Positions 55,260-63,397 of a stretch of 64,000 nt of DNA are shown in pieces. The notes beneath the pieces were generated by a model. The model had not been told where the DNA came from, made no database searches, and was given only the letters and a program-made list of their open reading frames with translations. Source of the DNA: JANOBD01 sp031411495 (GTDB lineage: Bacteria; Planctomycetota; Phycisphaerae; Tepidisphaerales; Tepidisphaeraceae); NCBI GenBank assembly GCA_031411495.1, contig JANOBD010000043.1, positions 1 through 64,000 of the forward strand, given 5' to 3'. Each line of letters starts with the position of its first letter. Position 1 is the stretch's first letter. The position numbers and the translations under genes are program-made.

Positions 55260-55655
55260 TCAATTACACATGGTCGGCGATGTCGAATCGCAATCAAAGA
55301 ACGTGTCCTCGTACGTCCCCGCGGGCGGGGCGCACACACACGCGCTGCCATTCCATGTGCAATTCGAATCCATCGATTCGTACGTGCCGCATGCACCCAG
55401 ACTCGCCGTGGTGTCCCATCCAGGCGTTGCGTTATTCCCTGTGAGTTCGACGTATTGCGACAACTGACTGCTGCAGCGTGACCAGTACGCGTACGCGCCG
55501 TTGCAGTCGGTCGAGTTGGTGTGGGACGCACAAGTGATACATTCTGCGTTGCTGCAGGCCACACTACGATAGCTCTCCTTGCAAGCAGAGTACGCAAGAC
55601 CAACGAAGGAGATCAATGCGCCACCAACAACCAACTTCGACATGCGCTTAAACAT
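55260..55655 (-). CDS. Small secreted cysteine-rich protein
   Basis: A 131-aa protein with a signal peptide (VVGGALISFVGLAYSA) and a mature domain with about 12 cysteines (ACSNAECITCASHTNSTDC, GACGTYESMDSNCTW, CVCAPPAG, FFDCD). It probably folds with several disulfides. It begins the unit Cys-rich protein - anchored protein - pseudopilin. Similar Cys-rich partners appear beside pseudopilins in related genomes, as I recall, but the role is unknown. Confidence 0.72.
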   Translation of the reverse strand: MFKRMSKLVVGGALISFVGLAYSACKESYRSVACSNAECITCASHTNSTDCNGAYAYWSRCSSQLSQYVELTGNNATPGWDTTASLGACGTYESMDSNCTWNGSACVCAPPAGTYEDTFFDCDSTSPTMCN

Positions 55656-55758
55656 CTGAGCCTTTCGAAATGACGCGCTCACTATTACGCGCGAAAGGCG
55701 AAAAAAAACACGATTTTTGTCCGACTGTTGCGAATTGAATCGTTGTCAACACACTTCG

Positions 55759-56814
55759 TTAGTCGCCGCCGAGTTTCGATCTCACGAAGTTCGCGCGCTC
55801 GACCTTGCGGAGATCGCCTTCGAGCCGCTTGTTCATCACCTTCTGCAGGTGCGCCTGCTGGGTGAGCAGGAAGAGCTCGTTCACGCGGTTGATGTCGACG
55901 CCCTTTACCCGGCCGAGGTTCACGCCCATGCGGAGGTGGCTCAGCAGGAAGAGCACTTCTTCGGTCGAGAGCATCCGCGCGCTGCGCAGGATGCCGAGCG
56001 CTCGGAAGACCTTGTCATCCAGCGCGGCCGTGCGTTCATTCAGCAGCGCGCGCCGTGCCTCGTGTTCGTAGGCGACGATGCGCGGGATGATCGTGTGGCG
56101 GAACTCGCTGAGGATGTCATCCTCGACTTTGCCCAGCGTGGTCTGATTGCTGATCTGATAAAAATCGCCGGTGGCTTCGGTGCCTTCGCCGTACAGGCCG
56201 CGGACGGCAAGCTTCAGATCCTTCGCCGCGCGGAAGACCTTTTCTATTTCGCCGGTCATCTTCAGCGCCGGCAGATGGAGCATCACGCTCACGCGGATGC
56301 CGGTGCCAACGTTGGTCGGACAGGCGGTGAGGTAGCCGAATCGTTTGTGGAAGGCGAACTCGAGCGCATCGTCGAGCTTATCGTCGATGGCATTGATCTG
56401 TTCCCACGCCTCTTCGAGTTGCAGGCCGCTGCGCAGGACCTGGATGCGCAGGTGGTCTTCTTCGAGCACCATGATCGATACGGTCTCATCATCGCTCACG
56501 GCCACGCCGCGCGCGCCCTCGGCGGTGGAATGCGGCTTGGAGATCAGGTGGCGCTCGACGAGGAACTGGCGGTCCTGCTCAGTCGTCTGTTCGAGATCGA
56601 CGTAGAAGATCTTCGTGGCGGCGTGCGAGGTGATGATGGCATCCCGCACGCGCTTCTCCAGCGCGATGCGCTGCTGTCGGCTCATGCGCGAAACGAACGG
56701 CATGCCGACGACATTGCGCGCCAGGCGGATGCGCGAGCTGATCACGACTTCGTTGTGCGGCCCGGCGCCGCGAAGCCATTCGCCCGATCGCGCTGTGAGG
56801 TCACTGAGTTTCAT
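55759..56814 (-). CDS. mcsB: Protein-arginine kinase McsB
   Basis: A 351-aa ATP:guanido phosphotransferase-type kinase that phosphorylates arginine in proteins, marking them for ClpCP in Firmicutes. VVISSRIRLARNV near residue 24, the loop CPTNVGTG near 164 with the active cysteine, RGLYGEGT near 208 and DFYQISNQTTLG near 220 are the family signatures. It is downstream of mcsA on the same strand, with a 187-nt gap containing a palindrome. Confidence 0.93.
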   Translation of the reverse strand: MKLSDLTARSGEWLRGAGPHNEVVISSRIRLARNVVGMPFVSRMSRQQRIALEKRVRDAIITSHAATKIFYVDLEQTTEQDRQFLVERHLISKPHSTAEGARGVAVSDDETVSIMVLEEDHLRIQVLRSGLQLEEAWEQINAIDDKLDDALEFAFHKRFGYLTACPTNVGTGIRVSVMLHLPALKMTGEIEKVFRAAKDLKLAVRGLYGEGTEATGDFYQISNQTTLGKVEDDILSEFRHTIIPRIVAYEHEARRALLNERTAALDDKVFRALGILRSARMLSTEEVLFLLSHLRMGVNLGRVKGVDINRVNELFLLTQQAHLQKVMNKRLEGDLRKVERANFVRSKLGGD

Positions 56815-56935
56815 CCCTGTTCTTCTCCAAACATGAATCTGTCATCCAGAGGCTGGTTTACCAGCCCAAGGATCTCGGATGCCGTCAAAACTGGCGATTC
56901 AAAGTCAATCCACAACCGAGATGCTTCAGTCGCCT

Positions 56936-56955
56936 GCGGAGGGCATGCCCTCCGC
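56936..56955. repeat. Perfect 20-nt palindrome between mcsA and mcsB
   Basis: GCGGAGGGCATGCCCTCCGC is a perfect 20-nt palindrome. It lies in a 187-nt gap that otherwise contains only a 62-codon open frame without features. A planctomycete intergenic repeat is likely. Confidence 0.7.
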
Positions 56956-57001
56956 TTAGGCTCCTTCTGCATGACAGCAATCTCTTCATCTTCGTACACA
57001 C

Positions 57002-57550
57002 TTACTCTTCTCCCGCCTCGGCGGCGCGGATCTGGTCACGCAGCGAAGCGGCGCGTTCGTAATCTTCGCCTTCGACGGCGGCCGCCAGTTCCTTGCGCAG
57101 CCGTGCGAGCGTGCTGCGCTTCCGGGAGACGATCGTTCCGCCCGACGCTCTTCGGGCCGGCACCTTGCCGACGTGATGCGTCGCGCCTTCGTGGGCGCGC
57201 TGGATGATCGCGGTGAGTTCCTTCTCGAAGAGGCCGTAGTCGTTCTCACAGCCGAGCAGGCCGCTCTGCTTGAAGTCCGCCCAGGTGATGCCGCAGCTCT
57301 CGCAACTGACGGCAGACTCTTTCGGGCTCGCGCCCGAATGGGCGAGCACGAAGTTGTTGAGCAGTTCGTTGATGGGTGTATGGCTCTTGCCGGCGAGCGA
57401 TTCGCCGGTCAGTTTCGGGCAGGAGTCGCAGTAGTGCTTCTCTACCTTTTTGCCGCCGGAGATCTCCGTCAGGTGAACGGTTGGCGGTTTTTTGCAGCCT
57501 TCGCAGTCGCCTTTTTGCATCCTTTGCACATGCCCGTTGTTCCGCGGCAT
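57002..57550 (-). CDS. mcsA: McsA-like activator of the arginine kinase
   Basis: A 182-aa protein with two zinc-binding pairs: CEGC near residue 16 with CDSC near 41, and CESC near 83 with a distal Cys. A C-terminal UVR domain (LRKELAAAVEGEDYERAASLRDQIR) follows. McsA binds and activates McsB. The gene precedes mcsB in the transcription direction as in Bacillus, although ClpC and CtsR are not nearby. Confidence 0.88.
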   Translation of the reverse strand: MPRNNGHVQRMQKGDCEGCKKPPTVHLTEISGGKKVEKHYCDSCPKLTGESLAGKSHTPINELLNNFVLAHSGASPKESAVSCESCGITWADFKQSGLLGCENDYGLFEKELTAIIQRAHEGATHHVGKVPARRASGGTIVSRKRSTLARLRKELAAAVEGEDYERAASLRDQIRAAEAGEE

Positions 57551-57636
57551 GCTCCTTGAGTCGTTCCTGGTCCGTCGAAACGGATCGTCTCAATTGTATC
57601 GGACGTTTCCCGATCCGAACAAAAAGATCGTAGTCG

Positions 57637-58029
57637 TCAACTCCTGTGGGTTCTATCGGATAAATCGGCGCGGAAGATCGCGGTGCACCCGGTCGCCTCG
57701 CCGACCTCCACATACTCCATCCGCACAGTTCCCGGCAGTTTCAACGACCGCGCGACCGCCTCCGCGACTCGCTCGGCCGAAGGATTTACGCCGCTTTTGA
57801 ATGGTTCTACGTCGTTGAGGTGCCGGCGATCCCATGGGCTGATTACCGCGTCGAGTTGTCGTTCGAGCTCGTGGAAGTCCATCACGCAGTCCATCGCGTC
57901 GAGCTGGTCCGAGCCGATCGCGACCGCCACCGACCACCCGTGGCCGTGGACGGGTTCGAACGAGCCGTCGGGAAGACGTAGCGCGTGCGTAGCGGCGAAG
58001 GCGCGGTCGATGCGGATGGAGAAAGGCAT
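57637..58029 (-). CDS. 6-pyruvoyltetrahydropterin synthase / QueD-like
   Basis: A 130-aa enzyme of the PTPS/QueD fold. First zinc His in AATHAL near residue 12, then HGHGW near 27 providing two more. A Glu near the C-terminal YVEVGEAT completes the site. DRRHLND matches the family's LDHxxLN motif. It probably makes 6-carboxy-tetrahydropterin for queuosine, or a pterin. There are no other queuosine genes in the window. The start at MPFSIRID (58027-58029) is chosen by alignment with the family. Confidence 0.82.
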   Translation of the reverse strand: MPFSIRIDRAFAATHALRLPDGSFEPVHGHGWSVAVAIGSDQLDAMDCVMDFHELERQLDAVISPWDRRHLNDVEPFKSGVNPSAERVAEAVARSLKLPGTVRMEYVEVGEATGCTAIFRADLSDRTHRS

Positions 58030-58539
58030 TTGGCAGAGTGTAGGGATGACGGTCATGCAGTCATCTGGGACGCCGAAGTGGTCAACCCGGGCGATCGGCG
58101 GAGTTGCGATCGTTGAACTGGGGCTCTTTCGATGTTCCCGAGGACGATTGCCGGCAAGGCACCGCGCCAACGGCCGCCAAGGTGCGCCGGTTTCGACCAT
58201 CGCTGCCGTGCGTAAGTGAAGCTGGGCACTCGATTTTCGGCGCGAGTGGGTAATCGTGGGTAACGACGGGCAATGGGGGAGACACCCTCGCGCAGGGTGC
58301 CTCGACGAGCGGGAATGATTGAAAAAAGCGCGCACCTACCTTTCCATGGCGCGCTGCGCGAAAACACATGTTTCGCGCAAAAAGCCCCGGATTTTCGCAC
58401 TCTTTTTCTCCGGTTCAGGCTCGACGTGCCGGCTGACACTTTTGTCGAGAACTCAACTTGATTTTCGGATCGACCGGGATAAATTATATAAGACTTCGGG
58501 ACCGCGCCCGAGGTGTATTAACACCGCAACGGAGCAGGT
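58030..58539. other. Intergenic region, promoter of the pseudopilin
   Basis: About 510 bp without a gene. A promoter is plausible at 58458-58485 (TTGATT, 16 nt, TAAATT). A perfect 9-bp hairpin TGCGCGAAA/TTTCGCGCA sits at 58355-58379 with no T-tract after it. Nothing else is recognised. Confidence 0.5.
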
Positions 58540-59394
58540 ATGCCACAATCGCTCAAAAAACAGGCGTTTACCCTGGTCGAATTGCTCGTCGTGATCGGCA
58601 TCATCGCCGTCCTGATCTCGATCCTTCTGCCTTCGCTCAATAAGGCTCGTGAACAAGGCAACATCGTGAAGTGCGCCAGCAATATCCGGCAGCTGGCACT
58701 CGCCGTGACCAACTACGCGACCGAGAACAAGGGCAAGTACCCGCCGAATGTGAACTCACCGGCGATCGAGTGGTACCACCGCGACCGGATCGGCAAATAC
58801 CTTCCCAATTCGGTGGTCACGCCGTCGGGCAACATCGCCGGCCCGATCATGGTCTGTCCCACCACGCGAGATGAAAACGTGATTCGCACCTACTCCATGA
58901 ACGTGTGGGCGAGTTCGATTTCTGACCAGTTCGTTTACAACAAGACGCCGGACCCGCGCACCTTCACCGGCCTGACGTACAACCCCAACCCGCCCTTCCG
59001 TGGCCAGATGTGGGGCGCATCGTCCAAGGGCTCGTCCCAGCTGATCCTGCTCGGTGAGCGCTTCGTCAATTCCGAATACAACGGGCAGCTTTACGCGAGT
59101 TCGACCCTCGGGTTTCAAGGCGACAAGCCCGGGCAGCGTTTCCTCGGCATCCCCGGCTATGCACTCACTGTTCTTCCCGCCGGCGCCGGAACAGCCAACA
59201 CCGAGATGGATTTCACGCGTCATCGTCAGTCCAAGGACAAAGGCGCCGGAAACGCGGCCAGGGGACGAACGAACATCGCTTTCGCCGACGGGCACGTCGA
59301 ACTGCTGGCGCACGATGAGCTTGCAGATCCGAACACGGGTTTGAGTCGCAATCGCGCCCTGTGGTCGCCCTACGACTACAAGATCAACAACTGA
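58540..59394 (+). CDS. Type II secretion-like pseudopilin
   Basis: A 284-aa protein with the motif AFTLVELLVVIGIIAVLISILLPSL at residues 9-33, KAREQGNIVKCASNIRQLAL after it, and an ADGHVELL box near the C-terminus. It is paralogous to the protein at 17403, and both represent the abundant planctomycete single-gene pseudopilins. GGAGCAGGT precedes the ATG. A hairpin terminator follows at 59426. Confidence 0.88.
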   Translation: MPQSLKKQAFTLVELLVVIGIIAVLISILLPSLNKAREQGNIVKCASNIRQLALAVTNYATENKGKYPPNVNSPAIEWYHRDRIGKYLPNSVVTPSGNIAGPIMVCPTTRDENVIRTYSMNVWASSISDQFVYNKTPDPRTFTGLTYNPNPPFRGQMWGASSKGSSQLILLGERFVNSEYNGQLYASSTLGFQGDKPGQRFLGIPGYALTVLPAGAGTANTEMDFTRHRQSKDKGAGNAARGRTNIAFADGHVELLAHDELADPNTGLSRNRALWSPYDYKINN

Positions 59395-59425
59395 TGCGTG
59401 CCGTTCCTCATTGAGATAACCTCGG

Positions 59426-59458
59426 GCCGCGGTCGTGATGATCGCGGCTCTGTCTTTT
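59426..59458 (+). terminator. Terminator after the pseudopilin
   Basis: GCCGCGGTC (59426-59434) pairs with GATCGCGGC (59440-59448) with one G-T pair, and TCTGTCTTTT follows. Confidence 0.6.
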
Positions 59459-59468
59459 GCAGCACGCG

Positions 59469-60962
59469 ATGACTGCACTCACTCCGCAACCCGCTCCCGA
59501 TGACGTGCCCGCCGCGCCGCGGTTCTCGGTCGGCACGCTCAGCTACACCTCTCGGCAGCTTTACTGCGTCTTCTTCTGGATGCTCTGGGGTGACTTCGTC
59601 CTGACGCTGATGGACGGCGGCGTCGTCTCGAACGTCGTCAAGCTCCAGCTCGCAAAGCTCGGCGCTTCCAACACCACGATCGGCTTTCTCGACGGCACGA
59701 TGACGGCGATCCTCAGCGCCATCGGCGTCGCGGCGATCAGCACGGCGAGCGATCGACACCGCGGGCCGCGCGGCCGACGCGTCCCGTTCCTCTTCTGGTC
59801 CACGCCCCCGCTGGTGATCTGCCTGCTCGGCGTCGCATTTTCGCCTCAACTTGCCGACGCGCTCGCCCATGCCTCGCCGCGGCTTGCCGCATGGTTCGGC
59901 TCGCTCGCGGCGACCGTTCTGCCGGGCACTTCCAGTCTGTCGCCGACGACGCACCTCGTTCTCGCCGTCCTCACCACCACGCTCACGCTCTACCGCGTGT
60001 TCGAACTCGTTCCCGGCACCGTCTACTACTGCCTGTGGCCGGACGTGATTCCCGCAAAACGAATGGGCATGTTCGCGTGCCTCTTTCGCGTGGTCGCCGC
60101 ACTCGGGATGTTTCTCTTTAACCGGTACCTGCTGAAGTACGCGGGGAGCCATCCGCAGGCGCTCTACGTCGGGGCGGCGGCGTTGTATCTCGTCTCGTTC
60201 GCGGCGTTGAGTTTCGGCGTCCGCGAAGGCGAGTATCCGCCCGTCGCCGAGCCAGACGCGCGGCCGCACCCGCTGCGGCGAGCCTATCAATATGTCTGCG
60301 AATCGTATTCCAGCCCGTTCTACTGGAAGTTCTTCCTGATGTCGGGCTCGATCATCATCGCCATTAAGAGTCTGAACGCGTTCGTCATCCTGTTCGGCAC
60401 GCGGACGCTCGGCCTCACGCCCGGCCGGTACGGCGAGCTGATCAGCTACAAAGATCTGACGACAATCATTCCGTTCCTCATTCTCGCGGTGGTGATCGAT
60501 CGATATCACCCGCTGCGCGCCGGACTGGCGACACTGGTGGCCGTCGTCGTCGCAGGCGTCGCCAGCTTCTTCCTGATCCACAACGAGTCGAGTTTCGCGA
60601 TCTGCATCACTGCGCTATACACCGTGATCGCGATCTATCAGGCCGCCACCGGCGCGATCAACGCGCGCATGTTGCCGCGCGAACGGTTCGGCCAGTTCAA
60701 CTCGGCAAACGTCATCGTCTGGCAACTGTCGTGGGCCGTCCTGAGCCCCGGCTGCGGCAAGTTCCTCGATCTGGTCGGCGATAACCGGTTTCTCTTTCTC
60801 TGGTTCAGCGCCTTCGCCTGCTTCAGCCTGGTGATGACGATCCTCGTGTATCGGGATTGGAAACGCCTCGGCGGCGATGAGGAGTACGTCGCGCCGCTCT
60901 CCGAAACGCCTGAGCGATCCGCCCAGACAGGACCCTTCGCCGGCGCCTCCTGTCGGCGATGA
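59469..60962 (+). CDS. MFS transporter
   Basis: A 497-aa inner-membrane protein with about 12 hydrophobic helices in two halves. The loop between helices 2 and 3 has SDRHRGPRGRRVPF, the MFS cytoplasmic motif, as in the sugar-transporting GPH/SLC45-like group. RMGMFACLFRVV near residue 200 and DLTTIIPFLILAVVIDRYHP are as expected. The start is ATG 59469; an upstream TTG is in frame but less likely. Substrate unknown. Confidence 0.85.
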   Translation: MTALTPQPAPDDVPAAPRFSVGTLSYTSRQLYCVFFWMLWGDFVLTLMDGGVVSNVVKLQLAKLGASNTTIGFLDGTMTAILSAIGVAAISTASDRHRGPRGRRVPFLFWSTPPLVICLLGVAFSPQLADALAHASPRLAAWFGSLAATVLPGTSSLSPTTHLVLAVLTTTLTLYRVFELVPGTVYYCLWPDVIPAKRMGMFACLFRVVAALGMFLFNRYLLKYAGSHPQALYVGAAALYLVSFAALSFGVREGEYPPVAEPDARPHPLRRAYQYVCESYSSPFYWKFFLMSGSIIIAIKSLNAFVILFGTRTLGLTPGRYGELISYKDLTTIIPFLILAVVIDRYHPLRAGLATLVAVVVAGVASFFLIHNESSFAICITALYTVIAIYQAATGAINARMLPRERFGQFNSANVIVWQLSWAVLSPGCGKFLDLVGDNRFLFLWFSAFACFSLVMTILVYRDWKRLGGDEEYVAPLSETPERSAQTGPFAGASCRR

Positions 60963-61028
60963 CCCGATCCGGCGAGCGTCAATATTCACTGATTGACAAT
61001 CGATCCTTAACGGATTTCTAATGCAGGC

Positions 61029-61379
61029 ATGGACGGCGCGAACTTCCCACGCCTTGCGGCGATCGGTCACGTGCTCGTGTTCGCGCTGATCGTACTGAGT
61101 TCATTCGGTGCGATGGCGTACATCACCGGCGTTGCGCGACTGTCGACGCAGTCGGCGGAGGTCTCAAAGCCGATTCCCGAATTGGTGCGCTGGGCCGAGC
61201 CCTGAGCGCCCGCGGTGGAGCCGTCCGGCCTGAAGAAAGGCGAACTGGCCCTTGGCCAGGCGGAGCGCGAACGGCTCGTCTGCCAGTTTCGCCGCTGTCC
61301 GGTAATACGTGTGGCGGATGTCTTATTCATGTTGGTCATTCTCGCGCTTCGGAACTCATTCCGTTTGAGCCGCGTGTAG
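61029..61379 (+). CDS. Possible small membrane protein, perhaps frameshifted
   Basis: The first 58 codons from ATG 61029 look natural, with a helix (VLVFALIVLSSFGAMAYI) and a tail ending PELVRWAEP. At 61200-61203 a run of four C follows; one C fewer would give a TGA directly after this point. With the extra C the frame reads on to 61379 through Arg-rich, less protein-like residues. Either the gene is longer than expected or the true product is about 58 aa. Confidence 0.3.
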
Positions 61380-61505
61380 GCATTGTGTAAGGATCGATCG
61401 TTATCCGCGCGGATTTCCGCGGACATCGCAAGTCAACGTCGGCACCGCCGGTGCCGATTCGACCATCAGCCGCCACTGTCGGCGGCGTGACGATCGGATC
61501 GATTC

Positions 61506-61706
61506 ATGCGCGGCGCATTTCTCATGTCTCTGTTCGCGATCTGTGCGGCCCTGTCGCTGCATTACCTGCGCGCCGCCGCGGAAACACGGTCTCCCGATGC
61601 GTCGCGCTCCGACCCGCTCATCAGCATGGAACACGCGTTCCCGCTGGCGCGTGAGCACGAGGTCGCGGACGCGGGGAGCGGCGAGTTGGCGGCGAACGGG
61701 AAATGA
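61506..61706 (+). CDS. Small signal-peptide-bearing protein
   Basis: A 66-aa protein, mostly a hydrophobic N-terminus (FLMSLFAICAALSLHYL) and a short polar tail. It is followed by a strong hairpin at 61752. Family unknown. It may be a small secreted or membrane peptide. Confidence 0.4.
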   Translation: MRGAFLMSLFAICAALSLHYLRAAAETRSPDASRSDPLISMEHAFPLAREHEVADAGSGELAANGK

Positions 61707-61751
61707 TTTGCCCGAACCGGTCCGCTGGCGACTGCTGGAAGCAGAGAAGAA

Positions 61752-61792
61752 AAGGGTTCGGGCAGACGGTGCCCGAACCCTTCTCGTTTATC
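61752..61792. terminator. Bidirectional terminator
   Basis: AAGGGTTCGGGCA (61752-61764) pairs perfectly with TGCCCGAACCCTT (61770-61782). The plus side continues TCTCGTTTATC, while the minus side reads TTTCTTCTC, so it can end transcripts from both directions. Confidence 0.8.
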
Positions 61793-61821
61793 TGCGCGGT
61801 GAATTCGATCGACGAATTCGA

Positions 61822-62376
61822 TCAGAGGTCACGCATTACTTCGAAGATGCCCTGGGTCTTGATGACCAGTTGGGCGTCGTCGAACAGGTGGAAGCTTTGC
61901 ACGAGCAGCTCGTGGCTGCGGCGTTCGATATCGAGCACGGCAAGGGCCGCGCCGAAGTCGCTTGTGGCGGGGGTCTCGGCGATCATCAATTCGCGCTTGG
62001 CGGCATACGCCTGTATTTCGGCGCGGGTTGCGTCGTAGAGCGGCTGATTGAGTTGCTCTTCCTGCGTGGAGATCATGTACTTGATGTTCTCGCCGCTGGT
62101 CATCTCGTGATAGCGTTCGCCGCGGCAGGGGATTGTCTGGATCAGGCCACGGTCGGTGACAGGATCGTTTCGATTGACGATGACCTCGGTCAACGTGTTC
62201 TTGCCAGCGGAAAACGAGACGACATGTCCGCCTTCCACAAGCCAGATATCCGCGTCGTAGGCACGACGGCTGACTTGCTCACTGGCAAGGATGTTGAAGA
62301 GTTCTGGATGAAGCAGTCGTTGATAGAGGGTCAGTGTGAGACCACTGGATCGACGTTGCTTGGTTCGATTAGCCAT
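61822..62376 (-). CDS. DUF2617-like protein
   Basis: A 184-aa soluble protein. LYQRLLHPELFNI near residue 16, ADIWLVEGGHVVSF near 41, ITVPCRGE-like IQTIPCRGERYHEM near 79 and YMISTQEEQLNQPLYDATRAEI near 102 match my memory of DUF2617 in planctomycetes. I did not verify this. The start at MANRTKQRR (62374-62376) is preferred because upstream residues look non-coding. Function is unknown. Confidence 0.65.
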   Translation of the reverse strand: MANRTKQRRSSGLTLTLYQRLLHPELFNILASEQVSRRAYDADIWLVEGGHVVSFSAGKNTLTEVIVNRNDPVTDRGLIQTIPCRGERYHEMTSGENIKYMISTQEEQLNQPLYDATRAEIQAYAAKRELMIAETPATSDFGAALAVLDIERRSHELLVQSFHLFDDAQLVIKTQGIFEVMRDL

Positions 62377-62623
62377 TGGGGCTTCCGTGCTCTTGTTTAT
62401 GAGAGCGATGCTCCTGCAGAAAATTTTTGAAAAACCGGACCATTCCGTGCAACGTAGATACGCTGCCGGAGGCACTTAGTTTCACGCCACTAGTCGGAGA
62501 GGCATATCGGGGAAAGTCATCCTTGACCTCCACACGCCACAATCCGCCGGCTACCACGTAAGGCGTTCCAACGCCTGACGAGGCGATTATAGGGAAGATC
62601 GACGCTCTACCCCAAAAAAATCT

Positions 62624-63376
62624 TCACAAGTCGCTCATAGGGGCCAGAAGCGTTACGCATAAGACGTCGTAAGCAGCGTGGCAGAATGCGGTTACACCGA
62701 ACCCACGGGTTGTGAACAAGAGCCCCAGAAATATCCCCGCCACGAAGCGGAATCCACAGGTGCCCAGAGAAAACCTTTCCGCCCCCAAGTAATGGTATGC
62801 GGCGAATAGTCCCGCTGTTGAAATGAGTGTCAATGTATTCGCTGCGACCGGCTTAAAGCGACAGATGTCCGACAAAATCACGCTAAGCAGCACGAATCCG
62901 ACCAGTCGAAAGATCAGCTCTTCGTACACCGCCGCCCCAATCGAGAGCACGGCCAATCGCGGCACCGCCGTGGTCGTCGCCGCGAACGGAACCGCTCGCG
63001 ACACCAGCAGCGCCAACGCCACCAACGGCAGTGCCAGCAGGCACCCTTCCACCGCCATCGCCCCGAGATGCATCGGCTTAACGGACCACCGGTCGCGCTT
63101 GGCGATGTGCCAGCCGAGCAGGGATGCCACCAGCGCCAACGCTGGCAGCATCGCGCCCTGCGCACCGATGCTCAGGAACGCTCGCCTCAGCAGCGAAAAC
63201 GCCACCAGTTGATCGGCCGGCCCGGATTCGAGCCAGCGCAGCATTCCGCGCGACGCAGCCTCGTAGACCGCCACCAGCGGAAGCACCACCAGCAGGCTCG
63301 GCCAGGGCTTTTGTGATTCGGCGAAATACCCGCGCATCTGCTTCACAGATCGGCGCAAGCTTTCGAATGTCTTCAA
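62624..63376 (-). CDS. CPBP-family intramembrane metalloprotease (CAAX-like)
   Basis: A 250-aa protein with about seven hydrophobic helices. The motif EELIFR near residue 152 is the EExxxR signature, FAAYHYLG near 191 the second, and FCHAAYD near 232 the third. The set fits the CPBP/ABI group of membrane proteases. Substrate unknown. Confidence 0.85.
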   Translation of the reverse strand: MKTFESLRRSVKQMRGYFAESQKPWPSLLVVLPLVAVYEAASRGMLRWLESGPADQLVAFSLLRRAFLSIGAQGAMLPALALVASLLGWHIAKRDRWSVKPMHLGAMAVEGCLLALPLVALALLVSRAVPFAATTTAVPRLAVLSIGAAVYEELIFRLVGFVLLSVILSDICRFKPVAANTLTLISTAGLFAAYHYLGAERFSLGTCGFRFVAGIFLGLLFTTRGFGVTAFCHAAYDVLCVTLLAPMSDL

Positions 63377-63397
63377 AAAGGGGTCGGCGCCGGGTGC

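Noticed and set aside
59376..60581. 401-codon minus frame opposite the MFS gene
   Set aside because: Highly charged low-complexity translation, typical antisense shadow of hydrophobic codons.
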